Counted from the stretch's first letter, positions 33,678 through 43,051 are shown. The stretch: 64,000 nucleotides of DNA from JAKSSE01 sp045597645 (GCA_045597645.1 JAZLKM010000058.1:1-64000), one strand, 5' to 3'. The notes: generated by a model from the sequence alone, not told the origin. Made by a program: numbers and translations.

Positions 33678-33696
33678 GCCCTAAATAATTAGGGCC
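33671..33696 (-). terminator. gerW intrinsic terminator
   Basis: GGCCCTAA (33677-33684) and TTAGGGCC (33689-33696) form an 8-bp stem with a four-base loop. On the minus strand TTTTTATTG follows, and this U-tract is the outer end of the right arm of the palindromic element. Confidence 0.88.
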
Positions 33697-33703
33697 GAGG
33701 TTG

Positions 33704-34135
33704 TTACTTGTTTACAGATTCGTCGAGCATTTCGCCGAGCTCTTCTGCTGCTGCGGCTTTGGCATCTTCATCAGTTTTGTCTTTTTTTGAGCGGTTCATG
33801 AACTTGTCGACAAAATCAGGAATCATATCAAGAATCTTGGTGAGGCTATCTTGATTTTTGATATTTACAAGTTTAGTGTGTCCGTTCTGTATTACAATAA
33901 CTGCACTTGGGGTAAGCTTACCGCCCATTCCTCCAGCTGCATTATTGTGCTTAGCCCTTGGATTATCAACATCCTTGGCTACAGAACCAGCAGCAACGCC
34001 AAATGATACATCTACTAAAGGAAGTATTATAGTATCTCCCACATGAATAGTCTCGCCTACAACGGTCTTGCTTGAGAGAAAACTGTCCATTCCCTTAAAC
34101 AACGAATCTACTGTTGAATTGAAAATTTCACCCAT
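33704..34135 (-). CDS. GerW/YtfJ family protein
   Basis: The 143-aa protein has the YtfJ core: GETIHVGDTIILPLVDVSFG, AAGGMGGKLTPSAVIVI and a charged C-terminal tail. In Bacillus, GerW/YtfJ is a spore protein needed for normal germination. Here it follows DUF2953 by 9 bp, the same pairing as in spore formers. A role in sporulation cannot be claimed from this window alone. Confidence 0.85.
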   Translation of the reverse strand: MGEIFNSTVDSLFKGMDSFLSSKTVVGETIHVGDTIILPLVDVSFGVAAGSVAKDVDNPRAKHNNAAGGMGGKLTPSAVIVIQNGHTKLVNIKNQDSLTKILDMIPDFVDKFMNRSKKDKTDEDAKAAAAEELGEMLDESVNK

Positions 34136-34144
34136 GATATCCTC

Positions 34145-35077
34145 CTATCCTAACTGTTTATATAGATATCTAACATTTTTATCTAAAAGAAGCCTCAAAG
34201 CTATAGCTACAAGAGTAACTATCATTAGCCGCCCTTTTATTGTAATCTCGCCCTCAAAATAATTCTCATCAGCTGCAAAATCAGGAATTATATGAAGTCT
34301 TTTCTGATATGCTAATGGAAGCAGACTTATGACTCCTGTTATTTCACCCGTAATAGAAGGATCACTAAATCCATATTGTAGATAACCAGAACAACGTTTT
34401 GGCCATATTGCTTTAAGCAGCCTTACAAGTTCATCTTTTAAGTGACGTACAGCTTTACGATTCCGCGGGTCATCTACTTTCTTTTTTATTTCAACAAATT
34501 TGCTTTTAATATTTTTTATTTTGTCAGATAACTTTTCTTTAGTTCTCTTCTTTTTAGGTTTTCTAGTCGATTTTCTGCGATTACTTCTACTTTCTTTTTG
34601 GGGCTTACCTTTCTCATCTAGCCTATCATTATCCTGCATAGACTCGGCTTGTTCATCAAGATTATTTTTATTCGAGTTTTGAGGAACTTGAGAATTCAGA
34701 GACTCCATATCTACTGATGTATCTGGAATAGAGGTAAACACATCATCTGAAAATTCTATATCAATTCCATCTTTATCATCAGAACGTGCTTCATAATTAT
34801 GTTCTTGATGTTTTTTCGCTCTATTATTTTTAGGTATAAGCTGAATCCACATCAGCTTAACATTATAATCAAAGTTTTTTTCGTATGAAGCGTTAACACG
34901 TAGCAAATGCAACAGCCAATGTACTTTAGCCGTTATATTGGGATTCTCATAGGCTTCAACCTTAGCTTCGTAGCGAATCGGAACAAATAGTACAACTGCT
35001 ATAAGAAGCATTATTATTCCAAGTATTCCTAGCAATATAAAGCCAAGAATTTTAAGTATTAGAAGAAAAACACTCAT
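34145..35077 (-). CDS. DUF2953 domain membrane protein
   Basis: The 310-aa protein has one N-terminal transmembrane segment (about 5-30), a VPIRYEAKVEAY region, a highly charged low-complexity linker (about 95-205, rich in Lys, Arg, Ser, Asp) and a C-terminal region with YGFSDPSITGEITGVISLLPL and FEGEITIKGRL. DUF2953 is usually next to ytfJ, as here. The molecular function is unknown. Confidence 0.75.
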   Translation of the reverse strand: MSVFLLILKILGFILLGILGIIMLLIAVVLFVPIRYEAKVEAYENPNITAKVHWLLHLLRVNASYEKNFDYNVKLMWIQLIPKNNRAKKHQEHNYEARSDDKDGIDIEFSDDVFTSIPDTSVDMESLNSQVPQNSNKNNLDEQAESMQDNDRLDEKGKPQKESRSNRRKSTRKPKKKRTKEKLSDKIKNIKSKFVEIKKKVDDPRNRKAVRHLKDELVRLLKAIWPKRCSGYLQYGFSDPSITGEITGVISLLPLAYQKRLHIIPDFAADENYFEGEITIKGRLMIVTLVAIALRLLLDKNVRYLYKQLG

Positions 35078-35421
35078 TCTATGCTATCTTTCATCTTGTC
35101 GGAAAAATAATCTTTAAGCGCCACATCTCCAGTTTTTTCATAGACATCTTGAACTATGTGCTCGATAAGAGATAGGGCTTCATCATAATTAGTCGCTAGC
35201 CCCACGATGTCATACCCCATCTTAGGCATATGCGGTTGCATTAACTGCCTTGCCGAAAAAAATTCAAGTTGATCTGTCTGTGTAAGAGATATGGCAATTA
35301 CATAAAAATCCTTCAGAAAATATTTTTTAGCTAAAGTTTTTTTATATTTATTTGCTTTTTTCTTATCTAAACCATCGCTAAGGTACAAATCCTTGTACCA
35401 GCGGATAGACTCTTCACGCAT
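35074..35421 (-). CDS. Uncharacterised 115-aa protein
   Basis: I do not recognise this protein. It begins MREESIRWYKDLYLSDGLDKKKANKYKKTLAKK and then has a compact alpha/beta-like region (FYVIAISLTQTDQLEFFSARQL...) with an acidic helical C-terminus. No signal or membrane segment is seen. The start at 35421 is chosen because GGAGG, located in the last codons of the NUDIX gene, is 5 nt upstream. It overlaps the DUF2953 gene by 4 nt, so it is likely part of the same transcript. Confidence 0.7.
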   Translation of the reverse strand: MREESIRWYKDLYLSDGLDKKKANKYKKTLAKKYFLKDFYVIAISLTQTDQLEFFSARQLMQPHMPKMGYDIVGLATNYDEALSLIEHIVQDVYEKTGDVALKDYFSDKMKDSIE

Positions 35422-35422
35422 A

Positions 35423-35863
35423 TCAGCCTCCAAACCAGAGGTTATTCCGCTTTAAATCCGTAAATTCATCGTATGCTTTCTCAAGAATTGCCTTTTCATT
35501 AGGGAATTTTAAAAGATGTATTGCCTCGTGATATTTATAATATCCGGCATCTCTAAAGTATTCCTCACGTTGCGGTTTGCAGTAGAAATTATCTGCGCGC
35601 ATCAAATACCAATGTACATCCTTCTCAACAACTCCCTCTGTTACAGTAAAACTGTAATGACTCTTGTCTATATATTTAACAATATGAGCTGACACTCCAG
35701 ACTCTTCTTTTACTTCTCTTAGCGCTGTCTGAGGATGCTCCTCCCCAGTCTCAACAGTACCTTTAGGTAGTACCCACCCCTCATATTTATTATGAATGTT
35801 TTTGTACAGTAATAGGATCTTCCCTCTAAATATTACGACCCCACCGCAACTGATTGCTTCCAT
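35423..35863 (-). CDS. NUDIX hydrolase
   Basis: The 146-aa protein carries a complete Nudix box, GTVETGEEHPQTALREVKEESGV (G-x5-E-x7-R-E-x2-E-E-x-G-V, split here by its key residues), preceded by GGVVIF and WVLPK. The substrate is unknown; the short form with an N-terminal GG resembles Ap4A or RNA-pyrophosphohydrolase-like members. Its last codons supply the ribosome binding site of the next gene. Confidence 0.88.
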   Translation of the reverse strand: MEAISCGGVVIFRGKILLLYKNIHNKYEGWVLPKGTVETGEEHPQTALREVKEESGVSAHIVKYIDKSHYSFTVTEGVVEKDVHWYLMRADNFYCKPQREEYFRDAGYYKYHEAIHLLKFPNEKAILEKAYDEFTDLKRNNLWFGG

Positions 35864-35943
35864 CTTTGCAAATCCTTCCTGCGTGAGAAATTTATATAAA
35901 GTATATCAAATCAATTTTATTCCTGCAAATTCGATATCTGCTT

Positions 35944-37482
35944 TTAATTAAAGTAAGCATCGAAAATCTCTTTAGCTAAAGGAACAGCATATCTGCTTCC
36001 ATTTCCCATTCCTTCATAGATGATAGCCAGAGCAATTTTCTCCCCATTATCACCTTGCGCATATCCTACAAACCAACTATGTGCAGCTTTACTACTTTCC
36101 AAAAACTCAGCAGATCCAGTTTTTCCATATGCTGTATAGCCTGTTCCATTTTTTAAAGCTTCACCAGTACCGTCCGTTACAACAGCTGCCATATATTCTT
36201 GCAAATATTGAGCTTCCTCTACAGTAAATAATCGCTTATAAACTGATGGCTTTGTTTCAGATACAAAATCCCCATTCTTACTTTCAATTCCTGAAACCAT
36301 ATAAGGCTTCATTAATACGCCATCATTAGCTATAGCACTTGCTATAAGCGCCATATGGTATGGTGTAACTAGAGTTTGACCTTGACCGATAGATGTCTGA
36401 AGAATGTCATCTGCAGTTGCATCACTCGGCAAATGATATGCGCTCTTATTATAGTTAAAATCAGTAGGCAAATTTGACTTGAAAAGCAATGAATCACAGG
36501 TCTTAGCCAAAAGTTCCGGCCCTACTTCTGTTCCGATATTTGCAAATGATGAGTTACAAGACTGTGCAAATGACTCTTTAAGTCCAACCTTACCATGGGC
36601 TTTATTATGAATACAATTTATTTTTGCATCACCATATCTAAATGAACTACTGCAGTTAAATGAATAATCTTCCGGGCTCTTACCGCTTCTTAAGTATGCA
36701 GTGGTTGTAAAAATCTTAAACGTAGACCCTGGTGGATATAAACCCTGCATAGCACGATTAAGCAAATTAGTGTCTGTAGAGCCCTCCATTGTATAGAACT
36801 CATACATACGCTCAATATCATTTGGATCAAAATCAGGTTTTGATACTTCTGCCAAAATCTCCCCTGTATCTGGTTTGATTACGACAACCGCTCCATTGCA
36901 GACCGAAAGCCCATGGTACGCAGCCATTTGAACATCAACATCAAACGTTGTTTTCAAAGTGTCGCCGTGATTTTTGATACCATATAATTCATTCTGCTCA
37001 CGTTCCATTAAACTAACGTGAGATGTGAGCAGTTTTGTGTTATACATATCCTCCAAGCCACTTTTACCTGCTCCGACATATCCAACAACATGTGAGAACA
37101 CGTTGGCATAAGGATAAATCCGCTCCATTGTCTGGTCTTCATATACATTTGTGCCGGCAAGTACAGTTCCATCACGCGCAACGATTTTCCCCCTGATCAT
37201 ATCTTTCTCAAGAGCTGCTATTCTGGCATTATATGTACTGTCTACAACCTGTTCGCTTTCTACTCCAATATACTTTGTGAAATAAAGTATCATCGCTAAA
37301 AATAAAACACTAAAAGAGCAAGCCACTACATAGTAATGGACATTCGCCTTCCTTTTTGCCCTACGCTTTCTTTTTATACGCTGACGTCTCTCCTCTGCAG
37401 GATCTACAGCTGGAGTTTTTTCGACATCATCAGACAAAAATACTATTCTATTTTCCTCATCATTTTTTGACATATTACTCAT
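35944..37482 (-). CDS. Class B penicillin-binding protein (PbpA/FtsI-like transpeptidase)
   Basis: The 512-aa protein has a basic cytoplasmic tail, one transmembrane helix (about 49-68), a PBP dimer region (IRGKIVARDGTVLAGT) and the transpeptidase domain with PGSTFK (SxxK), SCN (SxN) and KTGSAE (KTG). It cross-links peptidoglycan outside the membrane. It overlaps the FtsW/RodA-like gene by 8 nt, so the two form a polymerase-transpeptidase pair for elongation or division. Confidence 0.9.
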   Translation of the reverse strand: MSNMSKNDEENRIVFLSDDVEKTPAVDPAEERRQRIKRKRRAKRKANVHYYVVACSFSVLFLAMILYFTKYIGVESEQVVDSTYNARIAALEKDMIRGKIVARDGTVLAGTNVYEDQTMERIYPYANVFSHVVGYVGAGKSGLEDMYNTKLLTSHVSLMEREQNELYGIKNHGDTLKTTFDVDVQMAAYHGLSVCNGAVVVIKPDTGEILAEVSKPDFDPNDIERMYEFYTMEGSTDTNLLNRAMQGLYPPGSTFKIFTTTAYLRSGKSPEDYSFNCSSSFRYGDAKINCIHNKAHGKVGLKESFAQSCNSSFANIGTEVGPELLAKTCDSLLFKSNLPTDFNYNKSAYHLPSDATADDILQTSIGQGQTLVTPYHMALIASAIANDGVLMKPYMVSGIESKNGDFVSETKPSVYKRLFTVEEAQYLQEYMAAVVTDGTGEALKNGTGYTAYGKTGSAEFLESSKAAHSWFVGYAQGDNGEKIALAIIYEGMGNGSRYAVPLAKEIFDAYFN

Positions 37483-38827
37483 TTATAATCTGTTTTCTTT
37501 TCTTATTTTGTATAGGCTTCTTCTTTTCAGGCTTTTTTCTCATTGTGTAAAGTCCTTGAATCAATGAAAAGATAAATACTGAGCATACCATTGAGGTACC
37601 ACCATAACTTACAAATGGCAACGTAAGACCTGTACTAGGAATGAACTTAATTACTCCACCTATATTAAGAAATACTTGGAATACATATAGTGTGCCAAGG
37701 CCTAGTGCCAAATATTTGTAAAATGGCTCCTTTAGCTCAGTGGCAATATTAAGCATCATGATAAAGCATGACAAACATACCAATATCATACATATAGCAA
37801 ATACTGCGCCTAGCTCTTCTGCAACTGCAGCAAATATGAAATCGCTGTCTACTAGCGGCACCTTCTGCGGCATGCCATCGGTTAGTCCACTGCCGAACCA
37901 GCCTCCACCACCTAACGCAAATAGAGACTGCGATATTTGAAAACCTGTGCCATCTATTTCTGCAAGAGGATCACGCCATGCTTGAACCCTTCTTCTCACA
38001 TGTCCAAACAATTTATATGCAACCACTGACGCTCCCGAGCCTGCCAGAAGGCCAGCTATTAAGTAATACCACTTCTTTGACGCAACATATAGCATAACAA
38101 GATATGTGATAAAAAATATAAGTGCTGCGCCTAAGTCAGTAGACATAACAAGAATGGCAACATGCATTGCTGCTATTACAGTTGCAATAACGACATGGAG
38201 AAAATCAGTTGAAATAGTAAATATACTTGCTACAAAAAATACAAACAGTATTTTTACAAGCTCTGAAACTTGAAATTTAAATCCCCATAAATCCAGTGAC
38301 AACTTCGCTCCGCCCGTAACCGTTCCTATCAGGTACACAATGGCAAGCCCAGCAAATCCAATGCCAGCATAAATCCATGTTATATTACGCAAGAACTTAA
38401 TCTCTTTGACAAGAAACGGTACAAACAGTGAAAGAACTCCAGCAACTGCAGCAATAATAAACTGTCGCACAGCTTCGTGCATATCAAGTCTGGTAAGCAT
38501 AATAAATCCTATGCTCATAAGCATAAGCATATTATTTAATAACAGTTCAGAGCCATCTTCATACAGGTATTGATATGCCTTCATCATAAAGAAAAAGAAA
38601 ATAAGCTGACCTGCATAAAATACCACAATATCTACATTGGGATCATTTACTAGAATAGCAAGATAACAATTAAGATGTGTAGCAAAAAAGAAGATACGTT
38701 GACGTATCAAGATACCATGAACTCTCTTTTTATTTTTTACTAATAGCCCCATGGCTCCATACACGGTATAAATACCGAAAAACAAAAGTATTGTATATCG
38801 TGACAGGTCTATGATGACACCGTTCAT
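37475..38827 (-). CDS. FtsW/RodA/SpoVE family glycosyltransferase
   Basis: The 450-aa polytopic protein has about ten to twelve transmembrane segments and the SEDS signature region IGGVIKFIPSTGLTLPFVSYGGTSM (key: P-S-T-G-L-x-L-P-F-x-S-Y-G-G-T-S). SEDS proteins polymerise lipid II into glycan chains with a class B PBP partner, which is encoded immediately downstream. Whether it serves elongation or division is unclear. Confidence 0.92.
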   Translation of the reverse strand: MNGVIIDLSRYTILLFFGIYTVYGAMGLLVKNKKRVHGILIRQRIFFFATHLNCYLAILVNDPNVDIVVFYAGQLIFFFFMMKAYQYLYEDGSELLLNNMLMLMSIGFIMLTRLDMHEAVRQFIIAAVAGVLSLFVPFLVKEIKFLRNITWIYAGIGFAGLAIVYLIGTVTGGAKLSLDLWGFKFQVSELVKILFVFFVASIFTISTDFLHVVIATVIAAMHVAILVMSTDLGAALIFFITYLVMLYVASKKWYYLIAGLLAGSGASVVAYKLFGHVRRRVQAWRDPLAEIDGTGFQISQSLFALGGGGWFGSGLTDGMPQKVPLVDSDFIFAAVAEELGAVFAICMILVCLSCFIMMLNIATELKEPFYKYLALGLGTLYVFQVFLNIGGVIKFIPSTGLTLPFVSYGGTSMVCSVFIFSLIQGLYTMRKKPEKKKPIQNKKRKQIINE

Positions 38828-40926
38828 TAAATAATACCCCTTCGGAAATGACCTCTGGTAAAGCTCGTAAGTCTCTGCTCGTCTCCTGAAAAGTAAGCGT
38901 CTAGCACAAGCTTTACTTCAGCACCATTCTCCGTTGTAAATTCAAGTCTATAAGAGCTGGCATTGCCAGGTTTTTCACCAAATAAAACAGTCGGAACACT
39001 GTTATAAATTTCATTATAACAGTATTCACAGTGATTTAACACAGAAAAATCCATCTGTTTTCTATCTCGTATATACCACGTCTCTGGCTTATGATTGCAA
39101 CCAACTGAATTTCGATGTAGACATTGTTTGGTAACCATAAGCGGATATTTTGAATAGACTACAAACTCAGCATCAGGCATATTTAAATGAGCAATTTCAT
39201 TTTTGTTTAGCTCAATTGGATAAGTATACTTACCTATCCCTTGTTTATTCCAAAAGGCAATAGTCTCATTAGAATAGTTATACATTCTATAGTCAAATCT
39301 AATCCTGTCAGAAGACGTATACTGGGATACTAATGCATACCCATCAGCCGAACTAACCAAATAACCATCTGCTTCACTCAACTTATCTAATTCATTTTTC
39401 AAAGTACTAGCTCTTGTCTCATCAACCATCGGTGGAATGACTACAAAAATCTTCTTTGCGCCAACAAGTTTCTTTGCCACCTTATATAGAGACGGATAAA
39501 CATATACACCATCAATTTGTTTATAGCTTAAAATTGCTTCAAGTTGTTCTTTGCTATGTACCAATACATTGATAGCTACTAACTTTTCGAATCCATTCTC
39601 AGGGATTTTCAAAACATCAAGTATTTTTTCACCACCATTAGGAGCATTTCTTCTTTTTTCACCAATAAGAGCCTCCAACAGTTGTCCTGTGGCTTCTTGG
39701 CGTAGCTGTTTTATAGAAGACAGGGAATAAAACAATCCTTCATCACAGATTATTTCAGATGACACGACAGCAAACGGGGTGTTGCCTAATTTGAATGCCT
39801 GTTTTTCAATATCAGCTCTAGTTACCGCTCTTCCAGTTGCAATTTCTGGTTCATCGCCTTTTAACAATACGACTATATCACCATACGAATACTCAATTTC
39901 AAAAGGCTCTCCAGCCTTCAATTTGACATTACAATGAATGGGGAGTTTTGATATTTTACCGATTCCATCACCATTTGATTCAACGTGTCTATGGGCCGGC
40001 TCAGTAAACGTTATCATTTCTTTACCAAGCTTTCCAGATGGATAACCGTCAGTAAAACCACATCTATTTCCTAAATCAAATAGCTTCTTTTCGGTCAAAT
40101 CAGAAACATAATAGCCTTCTATGCCATTTGAATATAAAATATCCAGTTGTTGTCTATATATTTTCGTGACACCAACTGCATAATCTATCTGCTTCATTCT
40201 TCCTTCAATTTTTAGAGAAGCAGTGCCTGCCTCCATAAGATCAGGGAGCAAATTTATTGTGTTCAAATCTTTAGGACTAAGAACATATTGACCTGAAGTC
40301 TTAATTGTTCTCTTATTAGCATCCAAAATCTCATAAGTAAGTCTGCACGGTTGAGCACACTGCCCTCTATTACCGCTTCGACCACCAATCATAGAGCTCA
40401 TCAGACACTGTCCTGAATAGCAAAAGCATAAGGCTCCATGAGAAAAAATCTCAAGCTCCATGCCTGTCGCTTTATAAATATTGGAAATATCATTAAGTGA
40501 TAATTCTCTTGGCAGCACCGCTCTCGATATACCAAACTCCTGTAGCTTTCTAACTCCGTCAATGCTACCCACTGTCATCTGTGTACTAGCATGAACAGGT
40601 AACCCAGGAAAGTTCCTGAATATAAAAGAAACAACACCAAAATCTTGAACTATTACTCCATCAAGTCCAGCTTTATAGTAAGGCAGCAAATAAGCATATA
40701 ATCTGCTATATTCTGTATTTTTCAATAAAATATTAACTGTAAGATATACCTTTTTCCCATATATGTGAGCATATTCTATAAGCGAAACCAGTTCATCTTC
40801 AGACAAATTTGTAGCACTTGCTCTCGCATTAAAAAACTGACCGCCTACATATACTGCATCGGCGCCTGCGTCTAATACGGCTTGTGCTATTTTAAAATCC
40901 CCAGCTGGGGCTAAAAGTTCCATCAT
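38827..40926 (-). CDS. U32 family peptidase (RlhA/TrhP-like)
   Basis: The 699-aa protein starts MMELLAPAGDFKIAQAVLDAGADAVYVGG and carries the cysteine block FSHGALCFCYSGQCLMSS..RGQCAQPCR. Long U32 proteins with a C-terminal DUF3656-type region act in RNA hydroxylation (prephenate-dependent ho5C or ho5U synthesis) rather than proteolysis. The ATG pair at 40926/40923 lies 10-13 nt from a terminator hairpin, and no ribosome binding site is visible. Confidence 0.85.
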   Translation of the reverse strand: MMELLAPAGDFKIAQAVLDAGADAVYVGGQFFNARASATNLSEDELVSLIEYAHIYGKKVYLTVNILLKNTEYSRLYAYLLPYYKAGLDGVIVQDFGVVSFIFRNFPGLPVHASTQMTVGSIDGVRKLQEFGISRAVLPRELSLNDISNIYKATGMELEIFSHGALCFCYSGQCLMSSMIGGRSGNRGQCAQPCRLTYEILDANKRTIKTSGQYVLSPKDLNTINLLPDLMEAGTASLKIEGRMKQIDYAVGVTKIYRQQLDILYSNGIEGYYVSDLTEKKLFDLGNRCGFTDGYPSGKLGKEMITFTEPAHRHVESNGDGIGKISKLPIHCNVKLKAGEPFEIEYSYGDIVVLLKGDEPEIATGRAVTRADIEKQAFKLGNTPFAVVSSEIICDEGLFYSLSSIKQLRQEATGQLLEALIGEKRRNAPNGGEKILDVLKIPENGFEKLVAINVLVHSKEQLEAILSYKQIDGVYVYPSLYKVAKKLVGAKKIFVVIPPMVDETRASTLKNELDKLSEADGYLVSSADGYALVSQYTSSDRIRFDYRMYNYSNETIAFWNKQGIGKYTYPIELNKNEIAHLNMPDAEFVVYSKYPLMVTKQCLHRNSVGCNHKPETWYIRDRKQMDFSVLNHCEYCYNEIYNSVPTVLFGEKPGNASSYRLEFTTENGAEVKLVLDAYFSGDEQRLTSFTRGHFRRGII

Positions 40927-40936
40927 AATAATATTA

Positions 40937-40958
40937 AAGCCCAGATTGCTCTGGGCTT
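40937..40958 (-). terminator. Terminator-like hairpin after zapA
   Basis: AAGCCCAGA (40937-40945) and TCTGGGCTT (40950-40958) form a 9-bp stem with loop TTGC. On the minus strand TAATATTATT follows and then the U32 start codon. Confidence 0.8.
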
Positions 40959-40968
40959 ATCACTTTCA

Positions 40969-41391
40969 TTATTTTCTTACTGATCCTAACATTGCATCTT
41001 CTAGAGATGCTTCGAGTCTTGCTTTGTTAAGCAATAACTCTTTGTTTTCCTTTTCAAGCTCATCAAGTTTTTTTTCTATTTCTTCTGCTTTTACCTTGCC
41101 GGAAATAAGCTCATGTTTCAGCTTGTACAGTTCTTCGTCTTTTATTGTGATATCACGCTCTAATTGCTCAACCTTACTTTTAGCTTTAAAATAGTCATCA
41201 GCAATGTTAAGCTCCAATAGCATAGTACGCATATCAGCCGGAAGATGCTTGTAGTCCTCAAGTTCAGCAAATTCAGATATTTTTTCGTTAATATATGTAG
41301 CAACTCTCTGCAGATAGTCTTCTTCTTCGTAGCCACTTAAAGTATAGACTTTTCCGCCAATTATAACTTGTGTACTTTTCTTAGCAGACAT
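40969..41391 (-). CDS. zapA: Cell division protein ZapA
   Basis: The 140-aa protein has the ZapA N-terminal domain (VIIGGKVYTLSGYEEEDYLQRVATYINEKI) and a long C-terminal coiled coil (about 60-130). It bundles FtsZ filaments. The ATG at 41391 is preceded by GGGAGG; an upstream TTG frame would encode that site and was rejected. Confidence 0.9.
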   Translation of the reverse strand: MSAKKSTQVIIGGKVYTLSGYEEEDYLQRVATYINEKISEFAELEDYKHLPADMRTMLLELNIADDYFKAKSKVEQLERDITIKDEELYKLKHELISGKVKAEEIEKKLDELEKENKELLLNKARLEASLEDAMLGSVRK

Positions 41392-41419
41392 ATAGTACTT
41401 TCCTCCCAAAAACTATTTT

Positions 41420-41448
41420 ATTATATGTGGTTTTAGGACGAAAAACAA
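41420..41448 (-). promoter_or_regulatory. zapA promoter
   Basis: TTGTTT (41443-41448) and a perfect TATAAT (41420-41425) are 17 bp apart on the minus strand, in the short gap after ruvB. Confidence 0.72.
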
Positions 41449-41451
41449 GCC

Positions 41452-42447
41452 TTACTTTTTCGCTCTTTGGAAATGAGCGTAGCTCTGCTCGGTTGCCATT
41501 CTTCCTTTAGGCGTTCTTATAATGAAATTATTTTGTACAAGATATGGTTCATATACATCCTCAATTGTGCCACTATCTTCGCCAATTGATGCAGCTAGTG
41601 TATCTAGTCCAACAGGTCCACCATCAAACCTGTCAATAATAGTGGTAAGAATAAGTCTATCATTATTATCCAGCCCACATTTATCCACTTCCAGCATATC
41701 AAGCGCCTCGTCTGCAATGCTTTTAGTGATTATTCCGTCATATCTTACTTGTGCGTAATCTCTCACTCTTTTCAGCAGTCTATTCGCAAGTCTAGGCGTG
41801 CCTCGAGATCTCTTAGCGAGTTCGTTAGCACCGCTCGGATCTATTTCAACGCCTAATGTGCGGGCGCTTCTTTCAATAATAAATTGGAGCTCAGGAACTG
41901 TATAAAATTCAAGATGATTAACTACACCAAACCTATCTCTAAGCGGAGCAGAAAGAAGGCCGGCTCTAGTGGTTGCTCCTACAAGTGTAAATTTGGGTAG
42001 ATCTAGACGAATACTTTTAGCGTCACTACCTTTTCCAATCATTATGTCTATAACATAATCTTCCATCGCTGGATATAGAACTTCTTCAACCTGTCTATTG
42101 AGTCTGTGTATCTCGTCTATGAAAAGTACATCGCCTTCCTGCAGACCACTTAATATAGCTGCTATCTCTCCTGGCTTTGCAATGGCAGGACCACTAGTTA
42201 CCTTTATATGAACTCCCATCTCATTAGCAATTACGCCAGCAAGAGTTGTCTTTCCTAATCCAGGCGGGCCATAAAACAAAACATGATCTAGCGATTCACC
42301 TCTTGCTTTTGCTGCATCAATATAAATACCCAAAGTCTCCTTGATTTTCTCTTGTCCAATATATTCAGAAAGAGTTTCAGGCCTTAGGCTTTTTTCTATT
42401 ATGACATCTTCTTCTTGAAGATTTGTTTCAATCGTACGTCTCTCCAT
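41452..42447 (-). CDS. ruvB: Holliday junction branch migration helicase RuvB
   Basis: The 331-aa AAA+ ATPase has GPPGLGKTTLA (Walker A), DEIHRL (Walker B), GATTRAGLL (sensor 1) and GTPRLANRLLKRVRD (sensor 2/arginine region), followed by the winged-helix domain. It drives branch migration with RuvA, encoded 1 bp upstream. Confidence 0.97.
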   Translation of the reverse strand: MERRTIETNLQEEDVIIEKSLRPETLSEYIGQEKIKETLGIYIDAAKARGESLDHVLFYGPPGLGKTTLAGVIANEMGVHIKVTSGPAIAKPGEIAAILSGLQEGDVLFIDEIHRLNRQVEEVLYPAMEDYVIDIMIGKGSDAKSIRLDLPKFTLVGATTRAGLLSAPLRDRFGVVNHLEFYTVPELQFIIERSARTLGVEIDPSGANELAKRSRGTPRLANRLLKRVRDYAQVRYDGIITKSIADEALDMLEVDKCGLDNNDRLILTTIIDRFDGGPVGLDTLAASIGEDSGTIEDVYEPYLVQNNFIIRTPKGRMATEQSYAHFQRAKK

Positions 42448-42448
42448 A

Positions 42449-43051
42449 TTAGAACATCTTTCGTAGGGCTGCCTTAATTAACTGTTCCGTACTTAATTCC
42501 ATTGCATTCTCAACCTTGCCAATAGCTTTTAGTGCTTCAGTATTAGAATAACCAAGAGCCGTAAGCGCCATGGCTGCCTCTGATTTTGCTATAGCAGTTT
42601 CATCCAAATTAGTGCTGGCTTTTGCTATTTTTTCTTCCATAGCATCCTCTAGATTAATCTTATCCTTAAGGTCTAATATTATCCTTTGAGCAGTCTTAGC
42701 ACCTACACCATTAGCTTTATTAATTGTCTTCACATCTTCAGAAAGAATAGCAAACTTTAAATCCTCAACTTCAAGCAAAGATAAAATAGCCATAGCAGCC
42801 TTCGGACCAACGCCCGTCACTGTCAAGAGCATAAGAAACATTTCTTTCTCGCTTTTAGAAAGAAAGCCATATAATTGCTGAATTTCTTCGCGAAGATATA
42901 AATGCGTATAAAGCTTCAGTATGCTTCCTTCACTTGGCAAATGGGTCTTTAGAAGTTGACTGACAAAAATCTCATACCCTATTCCACCAACATCAATAAC
43001 AACGGACTCCTCGCAAATATCTTCAAGAGTTCCACTTATGTATGCGTACAT
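42449..43051 (-). CDS. ruvA: Holliday junction DNA helicase subunit RuvA
   Basis: The 200-aa protein has the OB fold (MYAYISGTLEDICEESVVIDVGGIGYEI), the two helix-hairpin-helix motifs (LLTVTGVGPKAAMAIL, KANGVGAKTAQRIILDLKDK) and the C-terminal RuvB-binding domain. It overlaps the last base of miaB and precedes ruvB. No ruvC is nearby; RecU at 17321-17869 is the likely resolvase. Confidence 0.96.
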   Translation of the reverse strand: MYAYISGTLEDICEESVVIDVGGIGYEIFVSQLLKTHLPSEGSILKLYTHLYLREEIQQLYGFLSKSEKEMFLMLLTVTGVGPKAAMAILSLLEVEDLKFAILSEDVKTINKANGVGAKTAQRIILDLKDKINLEDAMEEKIAKASTNLDETAIAKSEAAMALTALGYSNTEALKAIGKVENAMELSTEQLIKAALRKMF

